A stretch of 64,000 nucleotides of DNA from Rhodospirillales bacterium (GCA_016699855.1 CP064988.1:4864501-4928500), one strand, 5' to 3'; positions 1 to 8,933 are shown, counted from the first letter of the stretch. The notes: generated by a model not told the origin, from the letters alone. Numbers and translations are program-made.

Positions 1-345
1 CTCGTCGAACGCCGCGATGCGGGCGGCGCCTCGCGCGCGCCGCTCGCCGTAGCGCAGATTGGCCTCGACGGTGAGATGCGGGAATAGCCGCGCGTCCTGG
101 AACACGTAGCCCAGCCGCCGGCGCTCCGGCGGCACGTCGATTCCGCGGGCCGCGTCGAACACGGTCTCGCCATCGATGGCGATGCGGCCGCTGAGGGGAC
201 GCCGCAATCCGGCGACGCAGTCGATGATCGTCGACTTGCCGGCGCCGGAGCGGCCGAACAGCGCGGTCACGCTGCCGGCCGGCGCGTCGAACGCGGCCTC
301 GAGGTCGAAGGCGCCGACACGCAGGGCGATGTCGACCTCGATCAC
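1..345 (-). CDS. modC: Molybdate ABC transporter ATP-binding protein ModC, 3' end outside window
   Basis: ATPase of the molybdate importer; it couples ATP hydrolysis to uptake through ModB. The visible N-terminal ~115 residues contain the Walker A motif GRSGAGKST (residues 31-39) and the Q-loop region YVFQDARLFPHLTV. The LSGGQ signature, Walker B and any C-terminal molybdate-binding (TOBE) domain lie beyond the window edge. The start is a GTG whose last bases overlap the modB stop in a GTGA arrangement, the usual sign of translational coupling. It is third in modA-modB-modC, all minus strand. Confidence 0.93.
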   Translation of the reverse strand, partial: MIEVDIALRVGAFDLEAAFDAPAGSVTALFGRSGAGKSTIIDCVAGLRRPLSGRIAIDGETVFDAARGIDVPPERRRLGYVFQDARLFPHLTVEANLRYGERRARGAARIAAFDE

Positions 346-1037
346 GACGCCGCCCCGATGCGCCGCGCCAGCGCGCGGTTGAGCCACTCCGCGCCGGCCA
401 GCGCCAGCAGCGCCACGACGATCGACACCATGGTCAGGCGCAGCGCCGGCCCGTCGCCGCCCGGCACCTGGGTGTAGGCGTAGATCGCCAACGGCAGCGT
501 GCGCGTCTCGCCGGGGATGTTCGACACGAAGGTGATGGTGGCGCCGAACTCGCCAAGGGAGCGCGCGAAGCTGAGCACCGCGCCGGCCAGCACGCCCGGC
601 GCCATCAACGGCAGGGTGATAGTCAGGAACACCTGCCATGGCGGCGCGCCGAGGGTGCGGGCGGCCTGCTCGAGGCGGCGGTCGACGGCCTGCGCCGACA
701 GCCGGATCGCCTGCGTCATCAGCGGGAAGCCCATGACGGCGGCGGCCAGCGCCGCGCCGCGCCACGAGAACGAGAAATCGATCCCCAACCACTCGCGCAG
801 CGGCGCGCCAAGCGGTCCCTTGGGCGCCAGCAGCAGCAGCAGCCCGAAGCCCACCACGACCGGCGGCAGCACCAGCGGCAGGTGCACCACCGCGTCGACC
901 ACGGCCTTGCCGGGGAAGTCGCGCCGCGCCAGCAGCCAGCCCGCGGCGATCGCCGGCACGAGGCTGACGCCGACGCTCCACGCGGCGACCTTCATGCTCA
1001 GGAGAAGGACGCCGAATTCCTCGGCGGACAGGATCAT
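342..1037 (-). CDS. modB: Molybdate ABC transporter permease ModB
   Basis: Inner-membrane permease of the ModABC molybdate importer, 231 residues, close to the family length. It has several strongly hydrophobic segments, and the EAA cytoplasmic loop that docks on the ATPase is visible as EQAARTLGAPPWQVFLTITLP followed by a Gly-rich turn. An AGGAT motif sits just ahead of the ATG. It lies between modA (62 bp gap) and modC (4-base overlap), so one transcript is expected. Confidence 0.95.
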   Translation of the reverse strand: MILSAEEFGVLLLSMKVAAWSVGVSLVPAIAAGWLLARRDFPGKAVVDAVVHLPLVLPPVVVGFGLLLLLAPKGPLGAPLREWLGIDFSFSWRGAALAAAVMGFPLMTQAIRLSAQAVDRRLEQAARTLGAPPWQVFLTITLPLMAPGVLAGAVLSFARSLGEFGATITFVSNIPGETRTLPLAIYAYTQVPGGDGPALRLTMVSIVVALLALAGAEWLNRALARRIGAAS

Positions 1038-1099
1038 CCGGCGATCCTAGCCCGGACGCCGCCGTCGCGGCGTGGCCGGAGTCACGGCGGCCGCGTCCG

Positions 1100-1903
1100 T
1101 CACGGCGACGGCGGCGGGCCGAAGCCGGCCTCGGCCAGCACCGCCTGCGATTCCGGCGTCATCAGGAAGTCGAGGAACGCCTTGGCGCGCGCGCTCTTGG
1201 CGTTCGTGGTGACGGCCATGGGGTAGACGATCGGCGGATGGCTGCCGGCGGGGAAGCGCGTGACGACCCGCACCTTCGGCTCGACCGCGGCGTCGGTGGC
1301 GTAGACGATTCCCAGCGGCGCCGCGCCGCGGGCGACGAAGGCCATGGCGTCGCGCACGTTCTCCGCCGACGCCAGACGCGGCACCAGGGCGTCCCAGACG
1401 CCGTAGTGGGTCATCGCGGCCTTGGCGTAGCGGCCCGCCGGCACGGCCACCGGATCGGCGATGGAGAGCCTGCCGTCGCCCAGCGCCGCGAGGAGCGGGA
1501 AGCCCGGTGCCGGCGTCAGGGTGACCGTGGTTCCGGCCGGCGCGATCAGCGCCAGCACGTTGGTCGCCAGCGCGCGCTGCGTCTCGACCACCACGGCTTT
1601 GCGATCGACGACGTATCTCATCCACGGCTCGTCGGCCGAGATGAACACGTCGCCCGGCGCGCCGCTCTCGATCTGGCGCGCCAGCGCCGAGGAGGCGGCG
1701 TAGACCGCCACGCATTTCGGCTCCCCCTTCGCGGCCCACGCCGCGCACAGCTTGTCGAGAACGTTCGAGAGGCTGGCGGCGGCAAGCACGCGCAGCTCCC
1801 CCGGCTGCGCCGCGGCGGGAATGGACGCCAGAACCACCGCGCCGGAAAGAGCCGCGGCGCCGAGCCAGCGGCGCGCCCGGTCGGTCATGGTCGTCGCCGT
1901 CAT
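1100..1903 (-). CDS. modA: Molybdate ABC transporter periplasmic binding protein ModA
   Basis: Periplasmic molybdate/tungstate receptor, 267 residues. The N-terminus has a basic start and a hydrophobic stretch ending in ASIPAAAQ, a clear Sec signal peptide. The mature part has the family start LRVLAAASLSNVLDKL and the YAASSALARQIESGAPGDVFISAD region that shapes the oxyanion pocket. I chose the ATG at 1903 because AGGAG stands 10 bases upstream; an internal ATG at 1888 is the alternative. The 24-bp ModE-like palindrome lies directly upstream, so repression by molybdate-loaded ModE is the expected control. Confidence 0.94.
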   Translation of the reverse strand: MTATTMTDRARRWLGAAALSGAVVLASIPAAAQPGELRVLAAASLSNVLDKLCAAWAAKGEPKCVAVYAASSALARQIESGAPGDVFISADEPWMRYVVDRKAVVVETQRALATNVLALIAPAGTTVTLTPAPGFPLLAALGDGRLSIADPVAVPAGRYAKAAMTHYGVWDALVPRLASAENVRDAMAFVARGAAPLGIVYATDAAVEPKVRVVTRFPAGSHPPIVYPMAVTTNAKSARAKAFLDFLMTPESQAVLAEAGFGPPPSP

Positions 1904-1920
1904 CCCGGCCGCGCTCCTGT

Positions 1921-1944
1921 CGATATATCCATCTGGATATATCG
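1921..1944. promoter_or_regulatory. ModE-type operator between modA and modE
   Basis: A perfect inverted repeat: CGATATATCC, four bases (ATCT), GGATATATCG. It resembles the TATAT-containing palindromes bound by ModE. It stands 18 bp upstream of the modA start and about 77 bp upstream of the modE start, so it could control both divergent units. Confidence 0.82.
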
Positions 1945-2021
1945 CATGCGCGCCATCGGCGGCGCAAGCGCGTGGACCTCGCGCCCTTGGCGGCCGGCGG
2001 TGGGAATGCTCTAGTCCCGCC

Positions 2022-2393
2022 ATGGCGAGGCTCACCCTGCGCATCGAGTTCGGCGGCGAGGACGCCGTCGGTCCCGGCAAGATCCGGCTGCTCGAGCTGA
2101 TCGATTCGAGCGGGTCGATCTCGGCCGCCGGGCGCGAGATGGGCATGTCCTACCGGCGGGCCTGGCTGCTGATCGACGAGGTCAACCGCTGCTTCCGCCG
2201 GCCGGTGGTCGAGAAGCGCGCCGGCGGCAGCCGCGGCGGCGGCGCAGCGTTGACGCCGTTCGGCCAGTCGCTGGTCAAGCACTACCGCGCGGTCGAGGTC
2301 AAAGCCGCCGCCGCCGCCGCCCCCCACCTGCGCGCGCTGCACGGGGAACTTCTGGTCGGCGCCGATGCGGCCCGGCGCCGGAGGGCCGGCTAG
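2022..2393 (+). CDS. modE: ModE-family winged-helix regulator without molybdate-binding domain
   Basis: Transcription factor of the ModE/LysR-type winged-helix N-terminal family. The 123 residues contain the typical signature: IRLLELIDSSGSISAAGREMGMSYRRAW, then a region ending LTPFGQSLVKHYR. The C-terminal tandem MOP/TOBE domains of E. coli ModE (about 260 residues) are absent, which makes this the short alphaproteobacterial form. It is divergent from modABC with the operator in the shared gap. How it senses molybdate is not visible; single-domain relatives are known. The C-terminus is low complexity (Ala- and Arg-rich). Confidence 0.9.
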   Translation: MARLTLRIEFGGEDAVGPGKIRLLELIDSSGSISAAGREMGMSYRRAWLLIDEVNRCFRRPVVEKRAGGSRGGGAALTPFGQSLVKHYRAVEVKAAAAAAPHLRALHGELLVGADAARRRRAG

Positions 2394-2423
2394 CGCCGCC
2401 GCGGCGACACCCGCCCTGCGTAG

Positions 2424-2438
2424 TATCCGATTGGATAT
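2424..2438. promoter_or_regulatory. Second, partial ModE-like palindrome
   Basis: TATCC-GATT-GGATAT repeats the core of the modA/modE operator (ATATCC-N4-GGATAT) with the same 4-base spacer. It sits between the convergent 3' ends of modE and the hydroxylase gene, where no promoter is expected. It may be a relic, an auxiliary site or chance. Confidence 0.35.
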
Positions 2439-2445
2439 CGCGCGC

Positions 2446-3863
2446 TCAGTGCCCGCCCGCCACCGCGCCGGCCGCCGTCAGCGCGGCCTTGCGCGCGGAC
2501 GCCATGTCGTAGGACCGGTGCATCATGATGCGCTGCGCGTTCAGCCCGCCGCCGGCCTGCAGCGCCACGACCTGCTGCCAGCCGCCATAGGCGTCGGCGG
2601 TGAGGTCGCGGATCAGATTGTAGACGCGCATCCGCGTCTCGACGTCGACGTCGGGCTTGGTGTGCAGGTACTTGCGCAGCAGCGGCCCGGTCTCGGCGTG
2701 GCGCAGGTCGCCCTCCAGCGGCAGCGTCAGCACCAGCCCGCCGCCGAGGTCGTGCAGGCAGCGCACGGCGGCGTGGAAATTGGCGGCGTAGTGGTATTGG
2801 CCACGTTCACCGCCAGCGTGTTCGGGTGGATCATGCCGGTCGGCGTGGTCTCGTAGTTGCGGCAGGCGTAGTCCAGCGCCATGCGCAGCATCTCGGCGTA
2901 GTTGATCAGCTCCGAGACGGTGTTCTGCGCCACCGGATCGCGCTCCTTGCCCTGCTGCTCGATCACGAGCTGGGCGAGGCCCACGAAGATGCGCGACAGC
3001 TTGACCGCCTCGACCAGCCCGCCGGTGCGCTCCCACAGGCCGAGCGACTGCGCGAAGACGGTCGCCAGCGGCACCTCGCCGGCGAGGAACACGCGCTCCC
3101 ACGGCACGAAGACGTCGTCGAACACCACGAAGCCCTCGGGCATGGAGTGGTGCGCGCTGGCCGGATAGTCGAAGGCGTTGAGCCGCGGCGGCGCGAAGCT
3201 GCGGTTGATGACCTTCACGCCGGGCGCGTTGACGGGGATGGAGAACGAGACGGCGTAGTCGGTCTCGTCCTGGCGCATGCCCTTGGTCGGCATCACGACG
3301 AGCTCGTGGATCAGCGAGGCGCCGGTGATGTGCAGCTTGGCGCCGCGCACGACGATGCCGTCGCCGCGCCGCTCGACGATGCGCAGGTAGAGATCGGGAT
3401 CGTCCTGCTCGTGGGCGCGGCGCTTGCGGTCGCCCTTGGCGTCGGTGATGACCTCGGCGGCGCGCAGGTCGTTGTCGCGCGCGTGGCGGTACATCGCCTC
3501 GATGTTGTCGGCGTAGCGCGGGTTCACGCGCCGCACGGCGTCGGTGACGCTCATCAGCGCCATGTAGACGCTCGAGGTGCCGCCGACGATCGACAGGTCG
3601 GTCATCATCGCGATGCGCGCGTCGAGGTCTTCGGAGTTGCGCGGCACCTGGTAGATGCGGTGCGCGCGCTCGCCGGTCTCCGTGACGTAGGTCAGGCGCT
3701 CGCGGCGGGCCGGATCGGCGAGGTCGTAGTCGCGCGCCGCCACCGCCAGCGGCACCCGGAACCGGGGATGCGTCGTGACGTCCGCGATCGATTCGCCGTC
3801 CCACCATGTCGCGCGGCCGTCGCGCAGGCTGGCGGCGTATTCCGCCGGTGTCTTCAACGCCAT
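2446..3863 (-). pseudogene. 4-hydroxyphenylacetate 3-hydroxylase (HpaB) family protein, frameshifted
   Basis: Flavin-dependent aromatic hydroxylase family (large component, FADH2 supplied by a partner reductase). The first ~350 residues are intact and include the family segments MTDLSIVGGTSS, GAKLHITGASLIHELVVMPTKGM and the PWERVF motif. Reading frame is lost near 2797-2802: after HPNTLAVNVAN the frame runs to an early stop, while the neighbouring frame continues with QYHYAANFHAAVRCLHDLGG to a normal C-terminus at 2446. One base (modulo 3) is missing. The FeS cysteines of 4-hydroxybutyryl-CoA dehydratase, a relative, are not seen. No reductase (HpaC) is adjacent. Whether the lesion is real or a consensus error cannot be told here. 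Confidence 0.82.
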
Positions 3864-4014
3864 CGAGTCCTCCCTGTTCCGCGCGATGGTGCGGCGGCGG
3901 GGGAGAGCGGGTCAACCGGCGAACCGTCAGACGTGCCCCGCGCGCGCCGTGCCCACTGGCGTCCGGCCGCGAAGGCGCGCAATCTCCAGTCCAAACACCG
4001 CCCAGGGAGGAACC

Positions 4015-4988
4015 ATGATCATCAGGCGTCTCGTGCTGGCGGCCGTCGCCGGCGTGGCATCCATCGGCGTCGCGCAGGCGCAGGCGCCGGCGTTTCCGAA
4101 CCGTCCGATCACGCTGGTCGTGCCGTTCCCGGCCGGCGGGCCGTCGGACATCTTCGGCCGTCTGCTGGCCAAGGGCATGTCGGAGCGCCTCGGCCAGCCC
4201 GTCGTGATCGAGAACAAGAGCGGCGCCGGCGGCGTCATCGGCATGGATTTCGTCGTCAAGGCGCCGCCGGACGGGCACGTGATCGGCCTGGCGAGCCCCA
4301 GCGCCATCGTGCTCAATCCGCAGCTCGTGCCCAAGATGCCGTACGACGCGCGCAAGGATCTCGCGCCGCTCACGCTCGTGTCGCGCGTCCAGGAGGTGAT
4401 CGGCACGCATCCCGATCTCGGCGTCTCGACCGCGAAGGAGCTGGCGGCCAAGGCCAAGGCGGCGCCGGGCAAGATCACCTACGGCTCCGCCGGCACCGGC
4501 GGCATCACGCATCTGGCCGCGCTGCTGTTCAACCGCGAGACCGGCGTCGACACGCTGCACGTGCCCTACCAGGCGCGGCGCCGGCGGTCACCGACCTTCT
4601 CGGCGGGCAGGTCAACTTCGTGATCCTCGACATCACGGTGCTGCTGCCGCACATCCGCGCCGGCAAGATCAAGCCGGTCATGATCACCAGCGACACGCGC
4701 GCCAAGCTTCTGCCGGACGTCCAGAGCGCCGTCGACGCGGGCCTTCCGAAGGTGAACTCCGACAACTGGTACGCGCTGTTCACCGGCGCCGGCGTGCCGG
4801 CGGCGGCGCGGGCGCGTCTCGCCGCGGCGGCGGCGGAGACCCTGCGGACCCCGGAGCTGATCGAGGAGTACGCCAAGCTCGGCGCGCTCTCGGCCCCGAC
4901 GACGCCCGAGGGGCTGGCGAAGCACATCGACGAGGAATGGACGAAGTGGGGCGCCATCATCAAGGCGGCCAACATCAAGCTGGATTGA
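4015..4988 (+). pseudogene. Bug-family (TctC-like) tripartite tricarboxylate transporter receptor, frameshifted
   Basis: Periplasmic solute receptor of the Bug family. It has a signal peptide ending GVAQAQA, then the family start FPNRPITLVVPFPAGGPSDIFGR and a QPVVIENKSGAGG motif. The frame breaks at 4570-4574: VPYQ should be followed by GAAPAVTDLLGGQVNF, which is found in another frame and continues to WTKWGAIIKAANIKLD. One G appears to be missing. AGGGAGG precedes the ATG. No TctA/TctB membrane genes are adjacent, which is normal for the expanded Bug families of these bacteria. Confidence 0.85.
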
Positions 4989-5000
4989 GGCGGCGCGGAA

Positions 5001-5792
5001 TCAGGCGCCGACGGACTCCAGGAACCCGCGGATCGCCGCCGCGACCAGGGCCGGCGCCTGCGCCGGCATGAAATGGGCGGTGTCCAGGATGTCGTAGCGC
5101 GCGCCGGGGATGGCGCGGGCCACCGGCTCCACCACGGCCGGCGGGCGCACCTGGTCGTAGCGGCCCGCCAGCACGAGGACCGGACAGGCCAGACGCGCGA
5201 GGTCGCGCTCCATGTCGAGCGCCACCAGCATGCGGAAGATCGCGGCCAGGCTGGCGGGATCGTTGCCCAGCCAGCGCGCGCGGAACGCCTCGAAGCGCGC
5301 GACGTCGCCGCGCATGACCGGCGGCCACGACGCGTCGAGCCCGTTGGCCGCCAGCGGCCGCATGCCGTGCGTCTCGATCGCCGCGGCGCGCTCGATGGTG
5401 GCCGCGCGCCGCTCCGGCGTCAGGCCGATGGCCGGGGCCATCGCGACCACCGCCGAAATCCGGCCGGGATGGCGCAGGGCGAAGCGCAGGCAGATCGCCG
5501 CGCCGACGGCGCCGCCGGCCAGCGCGACCTTTCCGACGATCCCGACGGCGTCGAGCAGCGCGGCGATGTCGTCGGCCACGACGTCGATATCGGCGGCGCC
5601 GCGGATCTTCTCCGACAGGCCGGCGCCGCGGGTGTCGAAGCGCAGCACGCGCCGGTCGCGGGCCAGCGCCGGGGCGACCTCGTCCCAGCTCTCCAGCGTC
5701 GCGCCCATCTCGTGCACCAGCACGACCGCGCGCGGGCCGCTTCCCGTGACTTCGTAGCGCAGCGCCGCGCCGTTTACCTCGCGATACTCCAT
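5001..5792 (-). CDS. Alpha/beta hydrolase, 3-oxoadipate enol-lactonase-like, nucleophile Ser replaced by Ala
   Basis: 263-residue alpha/beta hydrolase resembling PcaD. The oxyanion region LVHEMGATLESW, the FDTRGAGLSE segment, the acid Asp in LAGRYDQVRPP and the His in DTAHFMPAQ are present. The nucleophile elbow, normally GxSxG, reads GGAVG, so the catalytic serine is an alanine. Either it is not a conventional hydrolase or it has been repurposed. It lies 3 bp downstream of the CoA-transferase genes on the same strand, as pcaD-like genes often do, which suggests a role tied to an aromatic-acid or beta-keto-acid pathway. Confidence 0.85.
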   Translation of the reverse strand: MEYREVNGAALRYEVTGSGPRAVVLVHEMGATLESWDEVAPALARDRRVLRFDTRGAGLSEKIRGAADIDVVADDIAALLDAVGIVGKVALAGGAVGAAICLRFALRHPGRISAVVAMAPAIGLTPERRAATIERAAAIETHGMRPLAANGLDASWPPVMRGDVARFEAFRARWLGNDPASLAAIFRMLVALDMERDLARLACPVLVLAGRYDQVRPPAVVEPVARAIPGARYDILDTAHFMPAQAPALVAAAIRGFLESVGA

Positions 5793-5795
5793 CGC

Positions 5796-6494
5796 TCAGC
5801 CCGTGCGCACGACGGCGCCGTCCGGCAGGTCGGGCGTGACCAGCGGCCGGCAGTCCGCCGGTATCTCGATCGGCGCGCCGGTGCGCGCGCGCAACGCGTC
5901 GGCGCCGACCGAGGCGAGGATCTCGCGCGCGACGAAGCCCGCCGGCGTCACGTCGACGACCGCGATGTCGGTGTAGATGCGCGTGACGCAGCGCACCGCC
6001 GTCAACGGCAGGGCGCAGGCGGCCAGCAACCGCGGCGCGCCGCCGCGGGTGTTGTGCTCCATGATCACCCGCGTCTCCTTGGCGCCGACCGCGAGGTCCA
6101 TCGCGCCGCCGACCAGCGGTCCTTTGTGCGGGATGCGCGAATCCCAGTTGGCGAGATCGCCGTTGGTCGCCACCTCGAACGCGCCGAGGATGGTGACGTC
6201 GATATGGCCGCCGCGGATCATGCCGAACGACCAGACGGAATCGACGATGGTGCCGCCCGTCCGCAGCGTGATCGGCCGGCTGCCGGCGTCGACCAGGTCG
6301 GTGTCCATGGCGTCGCCCTCGGCGGCGGGGCCGACGCCGACCACGCCGTTCTCGGACTGGAAGAACACGTCGCGGCCGGCCGGCAGGTGGTCGGACACCA
6401 GCACCGGCATGCCGATGCCGAGATTGACGACCGAGCCGTCGGCGATGTCCTGCGCCGCGCGCCACGCCATCTGGTTGCGGTTCAACGCCGTCAT
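5796..6494 (-). CDS. CoA-transferase subunit B (3-oxoacid / 3-oxoadipate type)
   Basis: Beta subunit of a family I CoA-transferase, 232 residues. It has the VNLGIGMPVLVSDHLP start region and the SENG motif (FQSENGVVGVGP) that carries the catalytic glutamate forming the glutamyl-CoA thioester. The GGHIDVTILGAFEV segment also fits. It begins 2 bp after the stop of subunit A, so the two are surely co-translated. The acceptor acid cannot be read from sequence; the neighbouring PcaD-like protein makes 3-oxoadipate or a related beta-keto acid plausible. Confidence 0.9.
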   Translation of the reverse strand: MTALNRNQMAWRAAQDIADGSVVNLGIGMPVLVSDHLPAGRDVFFQSENGVVGVGPAAEGDAMDTDLVDAGSRPITLRTGGTIVDSVWSFGMIRGGHIDVTILGAFEVATNGDLANWDSRIPHKGPLVGGAMDLAVGAKETRVIMEHNTRGGAPRLLAACALPLTAVRCVTRIYTDIAVVDVTPAGFVAREILASVGADALRARTGAPIEIPADCRPLVTPDLPDGAVVRTG

Positions 6495-6496
6495 CG

Positions 6497-7168
6497 TCAG
6501 CTCCCCACCGCCACGACGCGGTCGACGTAGAGGCCCGGCAGCTGCACGCGCTCCGGCGCCAGCGGCGCCTCCTGCGCGGTCCGCACCTCGGCCACCGTCA
6601 GCTTCGCGGCCGTCGCCATGGCGGGGCCGAAATTGGCCTGCGCGTAGCGGAACACGAGGTTGCCGAAGCGGTCGGCGACGTCGGCGCGCACCAGCGCCAG
6701 GTCGCCGGCGATGGCCGTCTCCAGCACGTGGTCGCGGTCGCCGAAGCGCCTGACCTCCTTGCCCTTCGCCAGCTCGGTGCCGAAGCCGACCGGCGAGTAG
6801 AAGGCGGGGATGCCGGCGCCGCCGGCGCGGATGCGCTCGGCGAAGGTGCCCTGCGGCAGGCACTCCAGCTCGATCTTGCCGTCGCGCCACAACGTCTCGA
6901 ACACCGACAGGCCCTTGTCGCGGCCGCGCGCCGCGCTGGCGATGACCTTGCGCACCATGCCGGCCTCGATCAGCTCGTGCGTCAGCGACAGGCGGTGGGT
7001 CGCGGAGTTGACGACCAGCGTCAGATCGCGCGGTCCGCGTTCGCGCAGGGCGCGCAGCAGCACGTTGGGAAACCCGGCGCCGCCGAAGCCGGAGACGAAC
7101 ACCGTGGCGCCGTCGCCCACGCCCTCCATCGCCGCCGCCGCGTCGGCCACCCGTTTGTCGATCGCCAT
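6497..7168 (-). CDS. CoA-transferase subunit A (3-oxoacid / 3-oxoadipate type)
   Basis: Alpha subunit of the family I CoA-transferase, 223 residues. It has the Gly-rich CoA-binding region GATVFVSGFGGAGFPNVLLRAL and LTLVVNSATHR near the N-terminus, and the GLSVFETLWRDGKIELECLPQGTFAERIRAGGAG segment typical of PcaI/CatI-type subunits. It is the first gene of the A-B-hydrolase operon. The GST gene upstream reads the same way after a 34-bp gap and may share the transcript. Confidence 0.9.
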   Translation of the reverse strand: MAIDKRVADAAAAMEGVGDGATVFVSGFGGAGFPNVLLRALRERGPRDLTLVVNSATHRLSLTHELIEAGMVRKVIASAARGRDKGLSVFETLWRDGKIELECLPQGTFAERIRAGGAGIPAFYSPVGFGTELAKGKEVRRFGDRDHVLETAIAGDLALVRADVADRFGNLVFRYAQANFGPAMATAAKLTVAEVRTAQEAPLAPERVQLPGLYVDRVVAVGS

Positions 7169-7202
7169 GCGCCGTCACCACCGGGCGCGCGCCCGGCCTC
7201 CC

Positions 7203-7820
7203 TCAATACGCGTCGACATGTTCCGTCGCCGCGACCGACGGCCGCGCCGCGAAATCCGCGTGCCACGCCGCGAGCGCCGGCCGGCCGCTCCGCCACGAAT
7301 CCTCGGCGAAGCGGAAATCGAGATACGACAGCGCGCAGCCGATCGCGACATGGCCGATGTCGTACGGGATCGCGGCCAATGCCGGGGCCATCGCCTCCAG
7401 CGCCGCGAGGATCGCGTCGCGCTTGAGTGCGAAGCCGGCCATCAACTCGGGCGACCGGCGCGCCTCGGGCCTGGCGCGCTCCGACAGCCGCAGGATCAGC
7501 ATGTCCATCGCGCCATCGCCCAACGCCTGGCGCCGCAGCGCGTCGACGCGCCGCGCGGGATCGACGGGGAACAGGCGCCGGCCGGCGTGCAGCGTGTCGA
7601 GGAATTCGCAGATCACGCGGGAATCGTAGAGCGCGGCGCCGTCATCGAGCAGCAGGGTCGGCAGCTTGCCGAGTGGATTGAGCGTCATCAGCTCGCGGTT
7701 CGGGTTCGCCGCCGCCACGATCGTGCGCTCGCAGACGATGCGTCCGGCCACGCCGGTCTCGTGCGCGACCACCATCACCTTGCGCACGAACGGCGAACGC
7801 GACGACCAGAACAGCTTCAT
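7203..7820 (-). CDS. Glutathione S-transferase family protein
   Basis: Cytosolic GST, 205 residues. The thioredoxin-fold N-domain starts MKLFWSSRSPFVRKVMVVAHE with a Ser in the usual glutathione-activating area, followed by NPLGKLPTLLLDDGAALYDSRVICEFLD, which carries the cis-Pro and the glutathione-binding Ser. An all-alpha C-domain follows, with SYLDFRF. GGGGGAG precedes the ATG. The substrate is unknown; the catabolic neighbours suggest conjugation or isomerisation of an aromatic breakdown product, but this is inference. Confidence 0.9.
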   Translation of the reverse strand: MKLFWSSRSPFVRKVMVVAHETGVAGRIVCERTIVAAANPNRELMTLNPLGKLPTLLLDDGAALYDSRVICEFLDTLHAGRRLFPVDPARRVDALRRQALGDGAMDMLILRLSERARPEARRSPELMAGFALKRDAILAALEAMAPALAAIPYDIGHVAIGCALSYLDFRFAEDSWRSGRPALAAWHADFAARPSVAATEHVDAY

Positions 7821-8008
7821 GGATCTCCCCCGGCGCCCCCGGCGCCGGCGCGGATGCTGGACCGGCCGCCGTCTGCGCACAACCGCGTTGTCGCGGCGGC
7901 GGCGGGGGCGCCACTGCGGCGGCGGGGGCGCTGCCGCGGCGGCGGCTTGCGCGACGCGCAGCGCCGGTTGAAGGTCGCCGCCGGATAGCCGCGGGGAGGC
8001 GGCGCGCG

Positions 8009-8896
8009 ATGAACGACATTCCCGAGAATCAGATTCCCGGCTTCTACCACCGCCGCGTCGGCGACCTGCTGGTCACCGCCGTCAGCGACGGCTATCTCGA
8101 CGGCAATCTCGACGTGCTCCTGAACATCCCGCCGGACGAGCTGCGGGAGCTGCTCAGCGCGTCGTTCCGCCCGACGACGGGGCGGCGCACCTCGGTCAAC
8201 ACCTTCATCGTGCGCGCGCCGGGACGCGCGCCGGTGGCGATCGACGCCGGCTCCGGCAACTACCTCGCGGCGACCGCCGGCCGGCAGCGGGCCAATCTCG
8301 CGGCCGCCGGGATCGATCCCGCCGCTGTTGGTTCGGTGCTGCTGACGCACATGCATCCCGACCATTCCGGAGGGCTGTTCGACGTCGCGGCCGGCGCGTT
8401 CCTGTTCCCCAACGCCGAGCTGGTGGCGCACGAGGACGAGCTGCCGCACTGGCAGGACGACGCCGCGATGGCGCGCGCCAACGAGCGCTTCCGCAAGACC
8501 TTCTTCATGCAGGCGCGCGAGCAGGTCGGTCCCTACGCCAAACGCCTGCGCACGTTCCGGGACGGCGAGGTGCTGCCGGGCATCACCGCGATCCCGTGCC
8601 CCGGCCACACGCCGGGCCACACCTCCTACCTGATACATTCCGGCGCCGAGTCGCTGCTGATCTGGGGCGACACCGTGCACGTGCCGGAGGTGCAGATCCC
8701 CCGGCCGGAGGTCGCGATCGCCTTCGACACCGATCCCGACGCCGCCATGGCGACGCGCCGGCGCGTGTTCGACATGGCCGCCAGCGACAGGCTGCTGGTC
8801 GCCGGCATGCATCTGCATTTCCCCGGCTTCGGCCGCATCGCCCGGCGCGGCGACGGGTTCGCGCTGGTGCCCGAACCCTGGGCGTTCACGCTGTGA
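8009..8896 (+). CDS. MBL-fold metallo-hydrolase
   Basis: 295-residue metallo-beta-lactamase-fold hydrolase. The zinc motif THMHPDHSGG gives H114, H116, D118 and H119; a later CPGHTPGHTSY segment supplies the next His, and the DTVHVPEVQ region holds the bridging Asp. No signal peptide is seen, so it is cytoplasmic. This branch includes quorum-quenching lactonases and various thioester or lactone hydrolases; the exact substrate is not readable. It heads a short plus-strand pair with the PPOX gene. Confidence 0.88.
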   Translation: MNDIPENQIPGFYHRRVGDLLVTAVSDGYLDGNLDVLLNIPPDELRELLSASFRPTTGRRTSVNTFIVRAPGRAPVAIDAGSGNYLAATAGRQRANLAAAGIDPAAVGSVLLTHMHPDHSGGLFDVAAGAFLFPNAELVAHEDELPHWQDDAAMARANERFRKTFFMQAREQVGPYAKRLRTFRDGEVLPGITAIPCPGHTPGHTSYLIHSGAESLLIWGDTVHVPEVQIPRPEVAIAFDTDPDAAMATRRRVFDMAASDRLLVAGMHLHFPGFGRIARRGDGFALVPEPWAFTL

Positions 8897-8933
8897 CGGC
8901 GCGGCGCCCGACGGAAGCGAGGGGATCGCCGAG

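Noticed and set aside
7821..8008. Small gene in the GGCGGC-rich gap before the metallo-hydrolase
   Set aside because: Low-complexity sequence with two GCGGCGGCGGGGGCGC blocks. No start, ribosome-binding site or protein-like composition.
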